Below, one piece after another: positions 1 to 9,243 of a DNA stretch of 64,000 bases; the first letter of the stretch is position 1; the number at the start of each line of letters is the position of its first letter. Location: NCBI GenBank assembly GCA_016290325.1, contig JAEETL010000001.1, positions 124,001-188,000 of the forward strand. Direction: 5' to 3'. The position numbers were made by a program, and so were the translations under genes. This stretch comes from Muribaculaceae bacterium (GTDB lineage: Bacteria > Bacteroidota > Bacteroidia > Bacteroidales > Muribaculaceae). The notes below the pieces were generated by a model that saw nothing but the letters and a program-made list of their open reading frames with translations, did no database searches and was not told the DNA's origin.

Positions 1-937
1 TACTGAGCATCCAGTGGATGTAACGTACCAGGTTACTGTTCACCGCTTTCTTTTCATCATCTTTCACGCCCAGTTCCAAATACTGGTAGATGCCCTCATT
101 GATGATGGCGATTTGGGGCATGGTGTAGGTCATCAGGTCGTTCTGGCAAGCGCCAAAGACATGCAGCACCTCACGGGCGGTGAGCATGCGAGATTGGTTG
201 AGCGACTGCATGAACATCGATGCCGAGCGGGCTCCGATCACACCCGTAATCATTTTGGTCAAGCGATTCATGTCGGTGATTGCACCGCTAGCCTTGAGCA
301 GTCCTGAGACACGCACCCACGCGCGGCGGTCGGGCGTTTTGTCAAACGTGCCCTTGTTGATGTCCACGTTTTTCTCGAGTTCGTCGGGATGCTCCTCGAT
401 AAAGTTGATCACGCGCGGGTCAATGTCGTTTTGCTTGGCCCAGAAGAGCCATTCGCCCACCGTGGGGCTGAAGAAATACACGTTGAAGCGCGATACCAGC
501 GCGGGATCGAGGTCGGTGAGCTGATATTCCTCGCCATCATTGACGGCGGCGATAACACGGCTGCCAGGGGGCAGTGAGCGGCCTGCGAGTTTGCGGTTAA
601 GCGAGAGGTCCATGACCGATTGAAGGATCTCGGGACGGGCGCGGTTCATCTCGTCAAGGAACAGCACCACAGGCTTGTCGTCCATGGGGAACCAGTAAGG
701 CGGCATAAATTCTGTCTTTCCAGTCGCCTCGTCCTTGTTGGGCAGGCCGATAAGGTCGCCTGGGTCACTCATCTGACCCAGGAACAGGGCGATGACGGGA
801 ATGCCCTGGTCCTCGAAGTGACGTGTGATGATTTCGCTCTTGCCGATGCCGTGTTTACCCACGAGCAGGATGTTCTGTGTCGATGGCGTGGTCTCGAGAA
901 TGGTCTTGAGGTCGCCGGTGTTGATGGTGATAGCCAT
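1..937 (-). CDS. MoxR-family AAA+ ATPase (3' end beyond window edge)
   Basis: Read on the minus strand from ATG at 937 (not in ORF track because it runs off the edge): MAITINTGDLKTILETTPSTQNILLVGKHGIGKSEIITRHF...; Walker A GKHGIGKS, Walker B VVLFLDEMNRA, sensor-like VIAAVNDG. Confidence 0.85.
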   Translation of the reverse strand, partial: MAITINTGDLKTILETTPSTQNILLVGKHGIGKSEIITRHFEDQGIPVIALFLGQMSDPGDLIGLPNKDEATGKTEFMPPYWFPMDDKPVVLFLDEMNRARPEILQSVMDLSLNRKLAGRSLPPGSRVIAAVNDGEEYQLTDLDPALVSRFNVYFFSPTVGEWLFWAKQNDIDPRVINFIEEHPDELEKNVDINKGTFDKTPDRRAWVRVSGLLKASGAITDMNRLTKMITGVIGARSASMFMQSLNQSRMLTAREVLHVFGACQNDLMTYTMPQIAIINEGIYQYLELGVKDDEKKAVNSNLVRYIHWMLS

Positions 938-968
938 ATTTTAGTTCTTTGTTTTTAGTCGTTAGTCC

Positions 969-2117
969 TTAGTCCTTAGTTGTTGGAGCGGTGATCCACT
1001 CGATTTTCTTGCGGGGGCCGGTCAAGCGGTATGGGAATAGCTTGGCAAGCTCCAGCAATCGCGGGATGTAACCCATATCGTGCTCAACGCGTGCCAGCAC
1101 ATCGCCGCCCTGGTTCAGGTTGATGATCATCGAGCGGCCTTGAGTCAGACGGATATGCAGTTCGCGGCGGCCCGTTTCCTCGTCCTCGGTGAGGTGGTAG
1201 TGCCATTTCTTGCCCTTAAAGAAATCGTCTATCTTTTCCTGTAAGGGTGAGAGTGGCTTTTCGGCGGGCTTGTTGTCGCTGTCGCCGTTTAACAGTCGCT
1301 GCAACCAACCCTTTATGCCGTGGAGTTGCTCCTGTGGGACAGGTGTTTCGACGGGTTGTGGTGCCTGTTGCCAGTCGTCACGCGCCTCGCCGCGCACGGT
1401 AAAGCGTCCGTCACGCGCCATATAGGCAAACTCCACCATGTGGGGCTTGACCAGGTCCAAGTGGTTGATGAAATCGTCGTGGGGAATGGGCAGGTCCAGG
1501 GTTTTGTAAGCGTTGAGGCGTACCAGCAAGCGGGCCTTGTGCCCGTCGGCATGACGCTTGTCAAAGTGGTAGGTGATTCCCGTGCCGTCAAAGTAGCGCT
1601 CCAGATAGGCGTCCATGTTGTTCATCGCCATGTTGCGCATTTTTGAGCCTTTACTGTCGGCCTTGAAAGCTACTGCCAGCTGTTCGCGCCACTCGGCGGC
1701 ATGCTCCAGGAATACTTGAGTTGCCTCCACCACACGGCTGCGGTCGATGACTTCCATGGGGGCGCCGCTCCATTGCTGGTGATAATGCATGTCTTCGATA
1801 TCGATGCGCGCTCTTACGGTTGAGCCCTCGACGGCATGACATAATGTCAGTCCGCATGGTGACTTTATCTGTAGTCCCACGCCATAAGGTCCTGTTTCGA
1901 CGAGTTCAACCATGTCGCTGGTGATAATGCCGTTGATGAGTGCGCTGTGGGCTGCTTCATACTCCTGCAGCATTCTCGCGCTAAGCCGTGGGCCTGTACT
2001 CTGATGCCCGTTGGCGCCAGGGCGATCGCCAAAAGCGGGTTTCATCACATGGTCAATCTCGCCAGCCACGCGTCGTGACTCGCTTCCCTCGGCTTCGGTA
2101 TAAGTATAGATAAACAT
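969..2117 (-). CDS. hypothetical protein encoded directly upstream of the MoxR ATPase
   Basis: Long ORF (393 aa from 2150; more plausible start MFIYTYTE at 2117); same strand as MoxR, 31 nt apart; no family recognised. Confidence 0.7.
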   Translation of the reverse strand: MFIYTYTEAEGSESRRVAGEIDHVMKPAFGDRPGANGHQSTGPRLSARMLQEYEAAHSALINGIITSDMVELVETGPYGVGLQIKSPCGLTLCHAVEGSTVRARIDIEDMHYHQQWSGAPMEVIDRSRVVEATQVFLEHAAEWREQLAVAFKADSKGSKMRNMAMNNMDAYLERYFDGTGITYHFDKRHADGHKARLLVRLNAYKTLDLPIPHDDFINHLDLVKPHMVEFAYMARDGRFTVRGEARDDWQQAPQPVETPVPQEQLHGIKGWLQRLLNGDSDNKPAEKPLSPLQEKIDDFFKGKKWHYHLTEDEETGRRELHIRLTQGRSMIINLNQGGDVLARVEHDMGYIPRLLELAKLFPYRLTGPRKKIEWITAPTTKD

Positions 2118-2343
2118 TGCCCATAAATGAAGCAAAAACCGTGCCGACACATTTGTGACACATCACCAGTCAGGAGCGCTGCTTTTCAAACAATAAATAC
2201 AAGTTTTTTAATATTTGGCATTCACTTTTCGTGTCTTTTCACGTGAATTGTCATGAATTGGATCGTTAATTCATGAATAATTCACGATAATTACATGTAA
2301 AAAAGCGGGCTCAGGGGTAGTATGTTCGAAAATTTAAAACAAA

Positions 2344-2376
2344 GCTGCCCGCCAGAGAATGATAATGGCGGGCAGC
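2344..2376 (-). terminator. intrinsic-terminator-like hairpin downstream of the C10 protease
   Basis: GCTGCCCGCC-agagaatgataat-GGCGGGCAGC, 10-bp perfect stem followed by a T-rich stretch on the minus strand. Confidence 0.75.
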
Positions 2377-2402
2377 ATAAAGAGTGTAATTGCAAATGTT
2401 CT

Positions 2403-5400
2403 TTACCAAGCTCCAGAAAGGAGGTAGTCGATAAGTTTGGTGACGTCGGCGATGGTGATAAAGGTGTCGATGTTAGTGTCGGCAGCATCGAGGTTGATGG
2501 CAGTGTCATCACCCGCGAGCAGATAGTCGATGAGCACGGTGACATCGGTGATATCTACCGTTCCGCTATCGTTAACGTCGCCGCGTGTGTAGCTGGGAGC
2601 GCCCTCGGCAATCTCGTCAAGGACAATCTGCAGCATGGTGGCCTCGCTGGCAGTAACGTTACCGGCATAGGCCTCAAAGGCTTTGACCGTGCCATTGGCA
2701 GCCTTGACGAAGTGGCTACCGGCGGCATTGAGGAAGAAGGCATCCTCAATGGTCTGCTGGGCATAGGTGCCGACGGTCATGTGATAGGTGCCGCTGGTGA
2801 TGGCGCTGGGATTGGGCTTCACAAGCACATCAGTAGCACTAAAGACGAAGGTCTTGTCGCGCATGTCGGTGCCGTTGGCGCCATCGTAGGGTGCCACGAA
2901 GTAGGGCACATTGGCTTCCATCGTGTTGCCCACATATTCGGCGAGCAGTTTAGCGTCGTCACTGGTATCCTCTTCCTGGTCGAAGTTGCAGACCCACAGG
3001 CCCTTGGCATCGGTCTTGCTGTGCATCCAGTCGATGGGGGTGCCATCAGCGGTTACCGCGGTTGCTGCAAATGGAAGGACCATGGTACTCCAGCCACCTT
3101 GCTGACCAGCGTGTCGACCAGTGGTGAAGGTGCGCTCATAGCTGATGTTGGCAGCCGTGAAGCGATAGGGAGCATAGAAGTCATAGCCGTGCTTGAGCAC
3201 AACATCGCGTTGGGCCACATTGTTCTTGATGACATTTTTGGCCTCAAGACCTGCGGGGATGTACTTCTCACCGTTACCGATATAGAATAGCGTGTTGGGA
3301 TTCTCGTTGGGAATGAGCGAGGTGAGGTTGAGGCCCTCGAGGCTGACTGCTGCCGCATTGTCGGGGACGCGGATGCCGTTATAAGGCTTGTAGCCCACGC
3401 GATTACCATTACCGTCCCAAACTACCATACCGCGGTTGATGGTATAGAACTTGGAACCGCCAGGGGGCACGAGGTTGGTGGTCTGCTCGTTCTCGTTGCG
3501 GCCAAAGATATTGAGCGCATAAACCGAGCCGAAGGCCAGGTTGTCAAACTCGAAATAGAACGTCTGGGTCTCGCCAGCGGGAATGACAACGTTGCGGCTC
3601 AGGTAGGTCACCATGGTGCCGTGGTTGTTCTCGTCAACGATGAACAGGGGCGCCAGGATGTAGCGGTTGTATTCACCCTCGGTGTTATTGTTGGTCACAT
3701 CGACCTTGAACTTGATGTGGCTGTCATAGATGTTCATGTTCTCATCGGCATTAAGGGCATTGATGTCCACACTCAGGTTCATGGGATAGGTCACACTGCC
3801 AGCAATGTTTACCGAGCCTGTGCCTGGGATGCCGGGATTCCATGACGAGGTGTCATAGATGGACAGATGGGCGCTCTTGGTACCGGCATTCTTGGGGGTG
3901 AAGTTAAAGGTGATTACCTTAGTGCCGCCGGCAGGAATTTCGGCCTCAACGACGGTGGTAAACTCGCTATACTCGTCAAATTGCTCATTATCCACATACA
4001 GGTAGAGTTTACCGCTGAAGCGGTCAGCGCTGTTGTTCTTGACTGTGACATGGCATTGCTCGGCCAGACCCACCTTCTCACCGCCAGTGAACTCAAAGTT
4101 CATGGACTGGAGATCAACAATTGGATGGTTGGTCATTGTGACCCAATCACCATTGATGGTTGCCTCAACGTAGAAGCGGTCACTCTCGATCATGGGTTGC
4201 CATTCATTAGTTCCAGGAAGACTGCAGACGGGTTTGATCTTGTAGGAACCGTTGGGCAGACCATTGCCGAAGGGGTAGGTTACAGAGCTCTGGGTATCGG
4301 GCCAACTGTCGGTGATGGACAGATAGCCGGAAGCGTAGTAGGTCTGGGCAATGATATCGATGAAGTTGTCGTTGCTGTCATAGAGCGCGATACCACGCAG
4401 GTACTTGGTGCCATCGTCGATATGGTCCTCGCCAGTAACCTTGATGTAGCGGCGCTTGTTAAGTTTGAAGGAACCGTCATCGCTGCGCTCAAACGAGCTC
4501 GTACCCGTGTAATACATGTTGAACACGGTGAGGCGGTGGTCTACCTCGACGGGAGTGCCGCTATAACCGGGTTGGATGCCGATAACAGCAGTTTGGTCGA
4601 TGTTATAGCCCTCGAGACTGGTTGTGGAGCCAATGCCGCCGGCATAAGGGTTGAGCACTGACAGCACAAAGTAACCGTCACCGAGTCCGCCCCATCCCCA
4701 GTTGATGTGGAACAGGTCACCGTAAGCATAGCCGTCGCACACGAAGGAGTGGCCACCGCCACTGCCTGCACGGCCGTTGTAGATCAGGGGACGACCCTCT
4801 ACCAGCTCGTTGTAAATCATATCTTCCCATTCGGCCTGCTCATAGTCGCTGCGGTAAACGAGTTTGGCGTCATAGTTGAAGTACTCGTTGAGCGCCGTGG
4901 GGATATAGGGGTCGCTGGTGCTTGAGGCATTCACGCCATACTGCATCTGTGCGGCGCAACCGGCATAGAGCATGAGCCATGCAACAGCATCTTTCTCGGC
5001 CTGAGTCTCGGCGCCGGTGTAGTTGTCGCGCATGTTGTCCCAGTCAAAGAAGATGGGATCCAGTGGCTCGGTATCAAAAGCGCCATATTCCTCCTGCCAG
5101 TAATAGGTCACTAAATAAGAAGGAATGATCTGAGTGCAGCGCAACGGGGACTTGTAGTAGTTCAAAATCTGGCTCATCGATACTGCAACGCAGCCCGTGT
5201 AAGCCAGTTCGCCCACGGTGTCACCATTCTCGTCGATATCCATAAATTCGGGGCAGTGCTCCCAGTAGGGTGCACCTTGGTCCCAATGGCTGGTGATCAT
5301 GGGCGAGATGCTGTTGCGTGTGGGCCTTACTGTAAAGCTCTCGTTATAGGTCGCGGTAATGCCCATCTCGTCGAGCATTGAAATCTGCTCCTCATAGCCC

Positions 5401-5723
5401 TCTAACCACGCCTTCATGTTGGCGGGTATATTGTTAGGGTCAAAATTGCCGTTGTCGACATAACCTAGAACCGGGGTCGTGCGGTCGTCACCCGAGACGA
5501 TAACGAACCCTTGATTGCCGGTAGCATTGAAAATGTAGAAACTGGCATTGGCTCCAGAGGATTTGAACTTGTGGTTGTTAACGGGTTTAAGTTGTGTGAC
5601 TTTGCCAGGATGGTGCTTGCTCAAAAATGAGACAGCAGCCTGTTGTGCCTGGTTTTGTGTGATAGGAGCTGCAATCGCTGTTGCTGCAAGCAAGAGTGAT
5701 GCTAAAAATAAGAATTTTCTCAT
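2403..5723 (-). CDS. C10-family (streptopain/SpeB-like) cysteine protease, secreted, dockerin-like C-terminus
   Basis: Signal peptide MRKFLFLASLLLAATAIAA; Cys motif YTGCVAVSMSQILNYY; His motif GGGHSFVCDGYAYGDLFHINWGWGG; C-terminal RGDVNDSGTVDITDVTVLIDYLLAG...ITIADVTKLIDYLLSGAW. Confidence 0.9.
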   Translation of the reverse strand: MRKFLFLASLLLAATAIAAPITQNQAQQAAVSFLSKHHPGKVTQLKPVNNHKFKSSGANASFYIFNATGNQGFVIVSGDDRTTPVLGYVDNGNFDPNNIPANMKAWLEGYEEQISMLDEMGITATYNESFTVRPTRNSISPMITSHWDQGAPYWEHCPEFMDIDENGDTVGELAYTGCVAVSMSQILNYYKSPLRCTQIIPSYLVTYYWQEEYGAFDTEPLDPIFFDWDNMRDNYTGAETQAEKDAVAWLMLYAGCAAQMQYGVNASSTSDPYIPTALNEYFNYDAKLVYRSDYEQAEWEDMIYNELVEGRPLIYNGRAGSGGGHSFVCDGYAYGDLFHINWGWGGLGDGYFVLSVLNPYAGGIGSTTSLEGYNIDQTAVIGIQPGYSGTPVEVDHRLTVFNMYYTGTSSFERSDDGSFKLNKRRYIKVTGEDHIDDGTKYLRGIALYDSNDNFIDIIAQTYYASGYLSITDSWPDTQSSVTYPFGNGLPNGSYKIKPVCSLPGTNEWQPMIESDRFYVEATINGDWVTMTNHPIVDLQSMNFEFTGGEKVGLAEQCHVTVKNNSADRFSGKLYLYVDNEQFDEYSEFTTVVEAEIPAGGTKVITFNFTPKNAGTKSAHLSIYDTSSWNPGIPGTGSVNIAGSVTYPMNLSVDINALNADENMNIYDSHIKFKVDVTNNNTEGEYNRYILAPLFIVDENNHGTMVTYLSRNVVIPAGETQTFYFEFDNLAFGSVYALNIFGRNENEQTTNLVPPGGSKFYTINRGMVVWDGNGNRVGYKPYNGIRVPDNAAAVSLEGLNLTSLIPNENPNTLFYIGNGEKYIPAGLEAKNVIKNNVAQRDVVLKHGYDFYAPYRFTAANISYERTFTTGRHAGQQGGWSTMVLPFAATAVTADGTPIDWMHSKTDAKGLWVCNFDQEEDTSDDAKLLAEYVGNTMEANVPYFVAPYDGANGTDMRDKTFVFSATDVLVKPNPSAITSGTYHMTVGTYAQQTIEDAFFLNAAGSHFVKAANGTVKAFEAYAGNVTASEATMLQIVLDEIAEGAPSYTRGDVNDSGTVDITDVTVLIDYLLAGDDTAINLDAADTNIDTFITIADVTKLIDYLLSGAW

Positions 5724-5811
5724 TGATTGTCGTTAATGATGTTAAAAGGTTAAAAAGTGTCATTTTTTGAAAGCACACAAAATTATAGTATATTTTTTGA
5801 ATATACAAAAA

Positions 5812-5839
5812 AAGGCATGAAATTAACATTTCACGCCTT
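5812..5839 (-). terminator. hairpin downstream of the YitT-family gene
   Basis: AAGGC-a-TGAAAT-taac-ATTTCA-c-GCCTT flanked by A/T runs. Confidence 0.55.
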
Positions 5840-5885
5840 AAAAATTATAATCTTTTATGAAATTCCTATTTATAACTAGATTTTG

Positions 5886-6827
5886 TTATTTCGGGTCTTG
5901 TGAATCTTCATTGCTAGACGTAATCATCTCGTTACTAGTGCTTTTTTTATTATGAAGGCGCACTTTCAATTCGTCAAAGCCAAAGCCGTAAACGCCATTG
6001 ACGTTGCTCTGGGTGATAATGGCCTCGCGGTCGGTTTCCTTGATGATGCGGAAGATGTTCACGCTCTCGTGCTTGCGGCACATGACCATCACAATCTTGA
6101 CGGGATCTTTAGTGTACCAGCCGATGCCGTCGAGAACGGTGCAGCCGCGATGGGCCACATTGTTGATGTTGTCGGCGATTTGCTGCCACTTCTTGCTGAT
6201 GATCTGGAACTGGACACTCTGGCGCGTGTTGTTGATGACGCGGTCGGCGGCTACCGAGTAGATGACCATGTAGATGAGACCATACACGATTTTGTCGATC
6301 GAGTGGAACAGCAGGTAGGACGAGCAGATGATGAGAACGTCACAGTACATCATCGTGCGGCCAAAAGAGATTGTGCTGTGCTTAGCTACCATGGCGGCGA
6401 TAATGTCGGTGCCTCCGGTGCTGCCACCGTGGGTGAACACCACGCCCAGACCAAGGCCACATAGCACGGCACCAAGGATGACGTTCATGAACGTCTGCTG
6501 CTGCACGATGGGCTCGGGGAACATGGGCTGCAACACGCCAATGAAGAATGTAGCGATTGACGCACCGATGATGGTGCGCAGCACAAACTGCTTGCCCACG
6601 CTGCGGAAAGCGATGCACAGCAGAATGATATTGATGGCATAGTAGGTGAGTGCCACATTCCATCCCAGCCAAAAGTGGATGAGTGATGACAGACCCGTGA
6701 CGCTGCCGATAACTATCTTCTCGGGCAAAATGAAAGCGGTGAAACCAAAGGCGTAGGTAAATAAACCCAGGGTAATCATCACATAATCCTTTGCCAGGTT
6801 GAGGTATTTTCTTGTATTTTCAGTCAT
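5886..6827 (-). CDS. YitT family membrane protein (DUF161/DUF2179)
   Basis: Multi-TM protein with GLGLGVVFTHGGSTGGTDIIAAMVAKH and C-terminal DUF2179-like VAHRGCTVLDGIGWYTKDPVKIVMVMCRKHE. Confidence 0.9.
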   Translation of the reverse strand: MTENTRKYLNLAKDYVMITLGLFTYAFGFTAFILPEKIVIGSVTGLSSLIHFWLGWNVALTYYAINIILLCIAFRSVGKQFVLRTIIGASIATFFIGVLQPMFPEPIVQQQTFMNVILGAVLCGLGLGVVFTHGGSTGGTDIIAAMVAKHSTISFGRTMMYCDVLIICSSYLLFHSIDKIVYGLIYMVIYSVAADRVINNTRQSVQFQIISKKWQQIADNINNVAHRGCTVLDGIGWYTKDPVKIVMVMCRKHESVNIFRIIKETDREAIITQSNVNGVYGFGFDELKVRLHNKKSTSNEMITSSNEDSQDPK

Positions 6828-7004
6828 ATTCTTTTGATTGAATTAATTTTGGGCGCAAAATTACTGAAAAAAATCCGTATTGACTTGAAATTGGCCAATT
6901 ATTGATGAGTATTAGCCAAATTTATAGTACTTTTATCGGGCGAATAGATTCTTTATCGACACATTAATATATTATATCATTAATTCATAAATAACAGAGT
7001 AGCA

Positions 7005-7352
7005 ATGATCACAAGATTAATCGTTTCGGCTTTAGCGGTGCTTTTTTCCGCATTTATTCTTGATGGTGTGACGGTCGACCCGTGGTGGTGGGCAGTAATT
7101 GTCGCCATCGTGCTGGGCTTCATTAATGCATGCATCCGTCCACTGGTCAAGATGTTGGCGTTGCCCATCAATTTCTTGACACTGGGTTTGTTCACCTTTG
7201 TCATCAATGGACTGATGGTGATGTTGTGCTCTTGGGCAGTGCGTCCTCACTTTGAGGTTGAAAATCTCTTGTGGGCAATCGGATTCAGCATCGTGCTCAC
7301 GTTAACAAGTTGGGCGCTGCACCTGTTCGTGCCGTCCAAGAAAAACCGGTAG
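7005..7352 (+). CDS. phage-holin-family (holin superfamily IV-like) small membrane protein
   Basis: 115 aa, four hydrophobic segments, GFINACIRPLVKMLALPINFLTLGLFTFVINGLMV. Confidence 0.8.
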   Translation: MITRLIVSALAVLFSAFILDGVTVDPWWWAVIVAIVLGFINACIRPLVKMLALPINFLTLGLFTFVINGLMVMLCSWAVRPHFEVENLLWAIGFSIVLTLTSWALHLFVPSKKNR

Positions 7353-7378
7353 TCTTTTATATTTTGGATAGATAAAGC

Positions 7379-8008
7379 CTACTCGTCATCAAACTTGATG
7401 GCGTTGCGGCTTGTGCTCTCGATGCGGCGGTTGCGCCAGCAACGGCGGCACAGCGACACGTATTTGTCGTCGCCGCCAATCTCGACCTGGTTACCATCGG
7501 TGACGATGTTACCGGTCGAGTCGATACGCGCGTTGATGATGGTCTTGCGGCCACAGGAACAGGTGGACTTGATTTCCTCGATGGTGTCGGCCAGCTCAAA
7601 TAGGCGCCTCGACCCCTCAAACATGTGGGACTGGAAGTCGGTCCTCAGGCCATAGCACACGACGTTCACGCCATAGTCATCAACGATGCGGGCCAGCTGG
7701 TCGATTTGCTGGGCCGAGAGGAACTGCACCTCATCGATAAGGATCCAGTCCTTCACGACGAGCGTCTTCTCGAACATCTCCTTGAGCATCTCATACAGGT
7801 CGCTCTCGGGGTAAATCCATGAGCATTTGCGTTCAATGCCGATGCGTGAGCGTATCACGTTGTCCTTCTCGCGGTCATCGATGATGGGCTTCATGCACAG
7901 GTACTGCATGCCGCGCTCCTCAAAGTTATAGGCCTGGGTGAGCAGCATGGCAGTCTTGGCCGATCCCATCGTGCCGTATTTGAAATATAATTTTCCTATT
8001 CCGTTCAT
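7379..8008 (-). CDS. tdk: thymidine kinase
   Basis: GTMGSAKTAMLL P-loop, LIDEVQFLSAQQIDQLARIVDDYGVNVVCYGLRTDF, zinc-binding CSCGRKTIINAR...CRRC. Confidence 0.93.
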   Translation of the reverse strand: MNGIGKLYFKYGTMGSAKTAMLLTQAYNFEERGMQYLCMKPIIDDREKDNVIRSRIGIERKCSWIYPESDLYEMLKEMFEKTLVVKDWILIDEVQFLSAQQIDQLARIVDDYGVNVVCYGLRTDFQSHMFEGSRRLFELADTIEEIKSTCSCGRKTIINARIDSTGNIVTDGNQVEIGGDDKYVSLCRRCWRNRRIESTSRNAIKFDDE

Positions 8009-8151
8009 GTTGCTTTCTTATAAGATGCTAATTGTCAATGTGATGACTCGTCGCGAGATTTTGCGTTGAGACCAGCAACAAAGTTACTCTTTTCCCGCAA
8101 CACGACCACACATTTTCCTATAAAAAAGTTATTAACAGTGAATAATAAAAA

Positions 8152-8182
8152 CGGTTGATTTACCTTTACGGCAAATCAACCG
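8152..8182. terminator. hairpin between tdk and the XRE gene
   Basis: CGGTTGATTT-acctttacggc-AAATCAACCG perfect 10-bp stem. Confidence 0.55.
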
Positions 8183-8247
8183 ATTAAGATTTGAAAAGAA
8201 GAATCGTCAAATAGGAATCTATTTGTTGCAAAAAGATTGCTGTTGAC

Positions 8248-8589
8248 CTATTTCCCTAATGTTGTTATCCATTCGGCACATTCATCGGCGAGTAATGCGA
8301 TGAGTTTCATGTAGTAGGTGGTCAGTTCTGCGGTCGATTTCTTGTTCAATCCTGCCATATTGTGTTGCAGGGAAAGCAGGATGCGGAGCATTCGGCGTGT
8401 GAACTGCTCGTCTTCAAAATAATTAATCAGGGCGATGATATGCTTGTAAGGACAAAAGCGATGCCCACATTCCCATGCATTGTAGGTGGCTTGAGATATA
8501 TCCAATGCAAAGGCTATCTGTTCTTGTGTCGCGCCCTTATTCTGTCGGGCTTGCAAGAGAGCCGACGAAAAATCATACAGGATATTCAT
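8248..8589 (-). CDS. XRE-type helix-turn-helix regulator
   Basis: LLQARQNKGATQEQIAFALDISQATYNAWECGHRFC; 4-nt overlap with the upstream PH-domain ORF. Confidence 0.7.
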   Translation of the reverse strand: MNILYDFSSALLQARQNKGATQEQIAFALDISQATYNAWECGHRFCPYKHIIALINYFEDEQFTRRMLRILLSLQHNMAGLNKKSTAELTTYYMKLIALLADECAEWITTLGK

Positions 8590-9104
8590 TTCTCACCTCC
8601 TTTCAGATAATAGGGCAAAAACTCATCAGGATCATTCACGCTTATCGCAACCGGTTTTCCTTTCTTGCGATAAATTAAGAAAACATTCTTTTCATCTGTC
8701 GCATAGGAGAGGAATGTGCCAATTCCTTTAGAGCGAAACCAACCGATATAACCGAATACTCCACCACTACCAAATAGCCTTATCGTAGAAATAGCGGAAA
8801 ATAGCGGTTGCTCATCGACTCGTACAATGCGGTCAATGTTTTCATATGGTATTTGCTTTGTTCGGGCCAGGGTCCGTACACCAACCCCTTCATCGTCGGC
8901 AACGATGTACATTGGGAAAATGAAGAAACTCAAAATGGACGGAATCAATATGAGAGCCATAATGACCCATGCGATTATGAGATTATAAATTCCTTTCGCT
9001 ACGAGGTACATCAATACGAAGACACTGAGAATAACAACTGCGTAGAAAATGGCACTTACCCATTTTACTGATTTGCTTTGCAAACATTCATAAATTGTTT
9101 TCAT
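8586..9104 (-). CDS. PH-domain-like membrane protein
   Basis: Two TM segments, then IVADDEGVGVRTLARTKQIPYENIDRIVRVDEQPLFS...RKKGKPVAISVNDPDEFL (bacterial PH-like). Confidence 0.65.
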   Translation of the reverse strand: MKTIYECLQSKSVKWVSAIFYAVVILSVFVLMYLVAKGIYNLIIAWVIMALILIPSILSFFIFPMYIVADDEGVGVRTLARTKQIPYENIDRIVRVDEQPLFSAISTIRLFGSGGVFGYIGWFRSKGIGTFLSYATDEKNVFLIYRKKGKPVAISVNDPDEFLPYYLKGGEK

Positions 9105-9243
9105 AATTTCTTCTGTTTTAGTTAATAATTTTAATCACGTTGCAAAGTTATTGCTCATCTCATCTCGTTATTATCAGTTTTGCTGATAAAATATTTTTTT
9201 GCTGCGCATAAAGGAAGCGCTTCTTTTGCTAAATAATCAAAAT

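Noticed and set aside
2322-3290. 322-aa ORF antisense to the C10 protease gene
   Set aside because: Lies entirely opposite a well-supported coding region; composition (runs of G/V/I/D/H) is typical of a reverse-complement shadow ORF.
7005-7352. Holin-family gene as evidence of a prophage
   Set aside because: This membrane family is widespread in bacterial chromosomes; no capsid, terminase, integrase or lysin genes are nearby.
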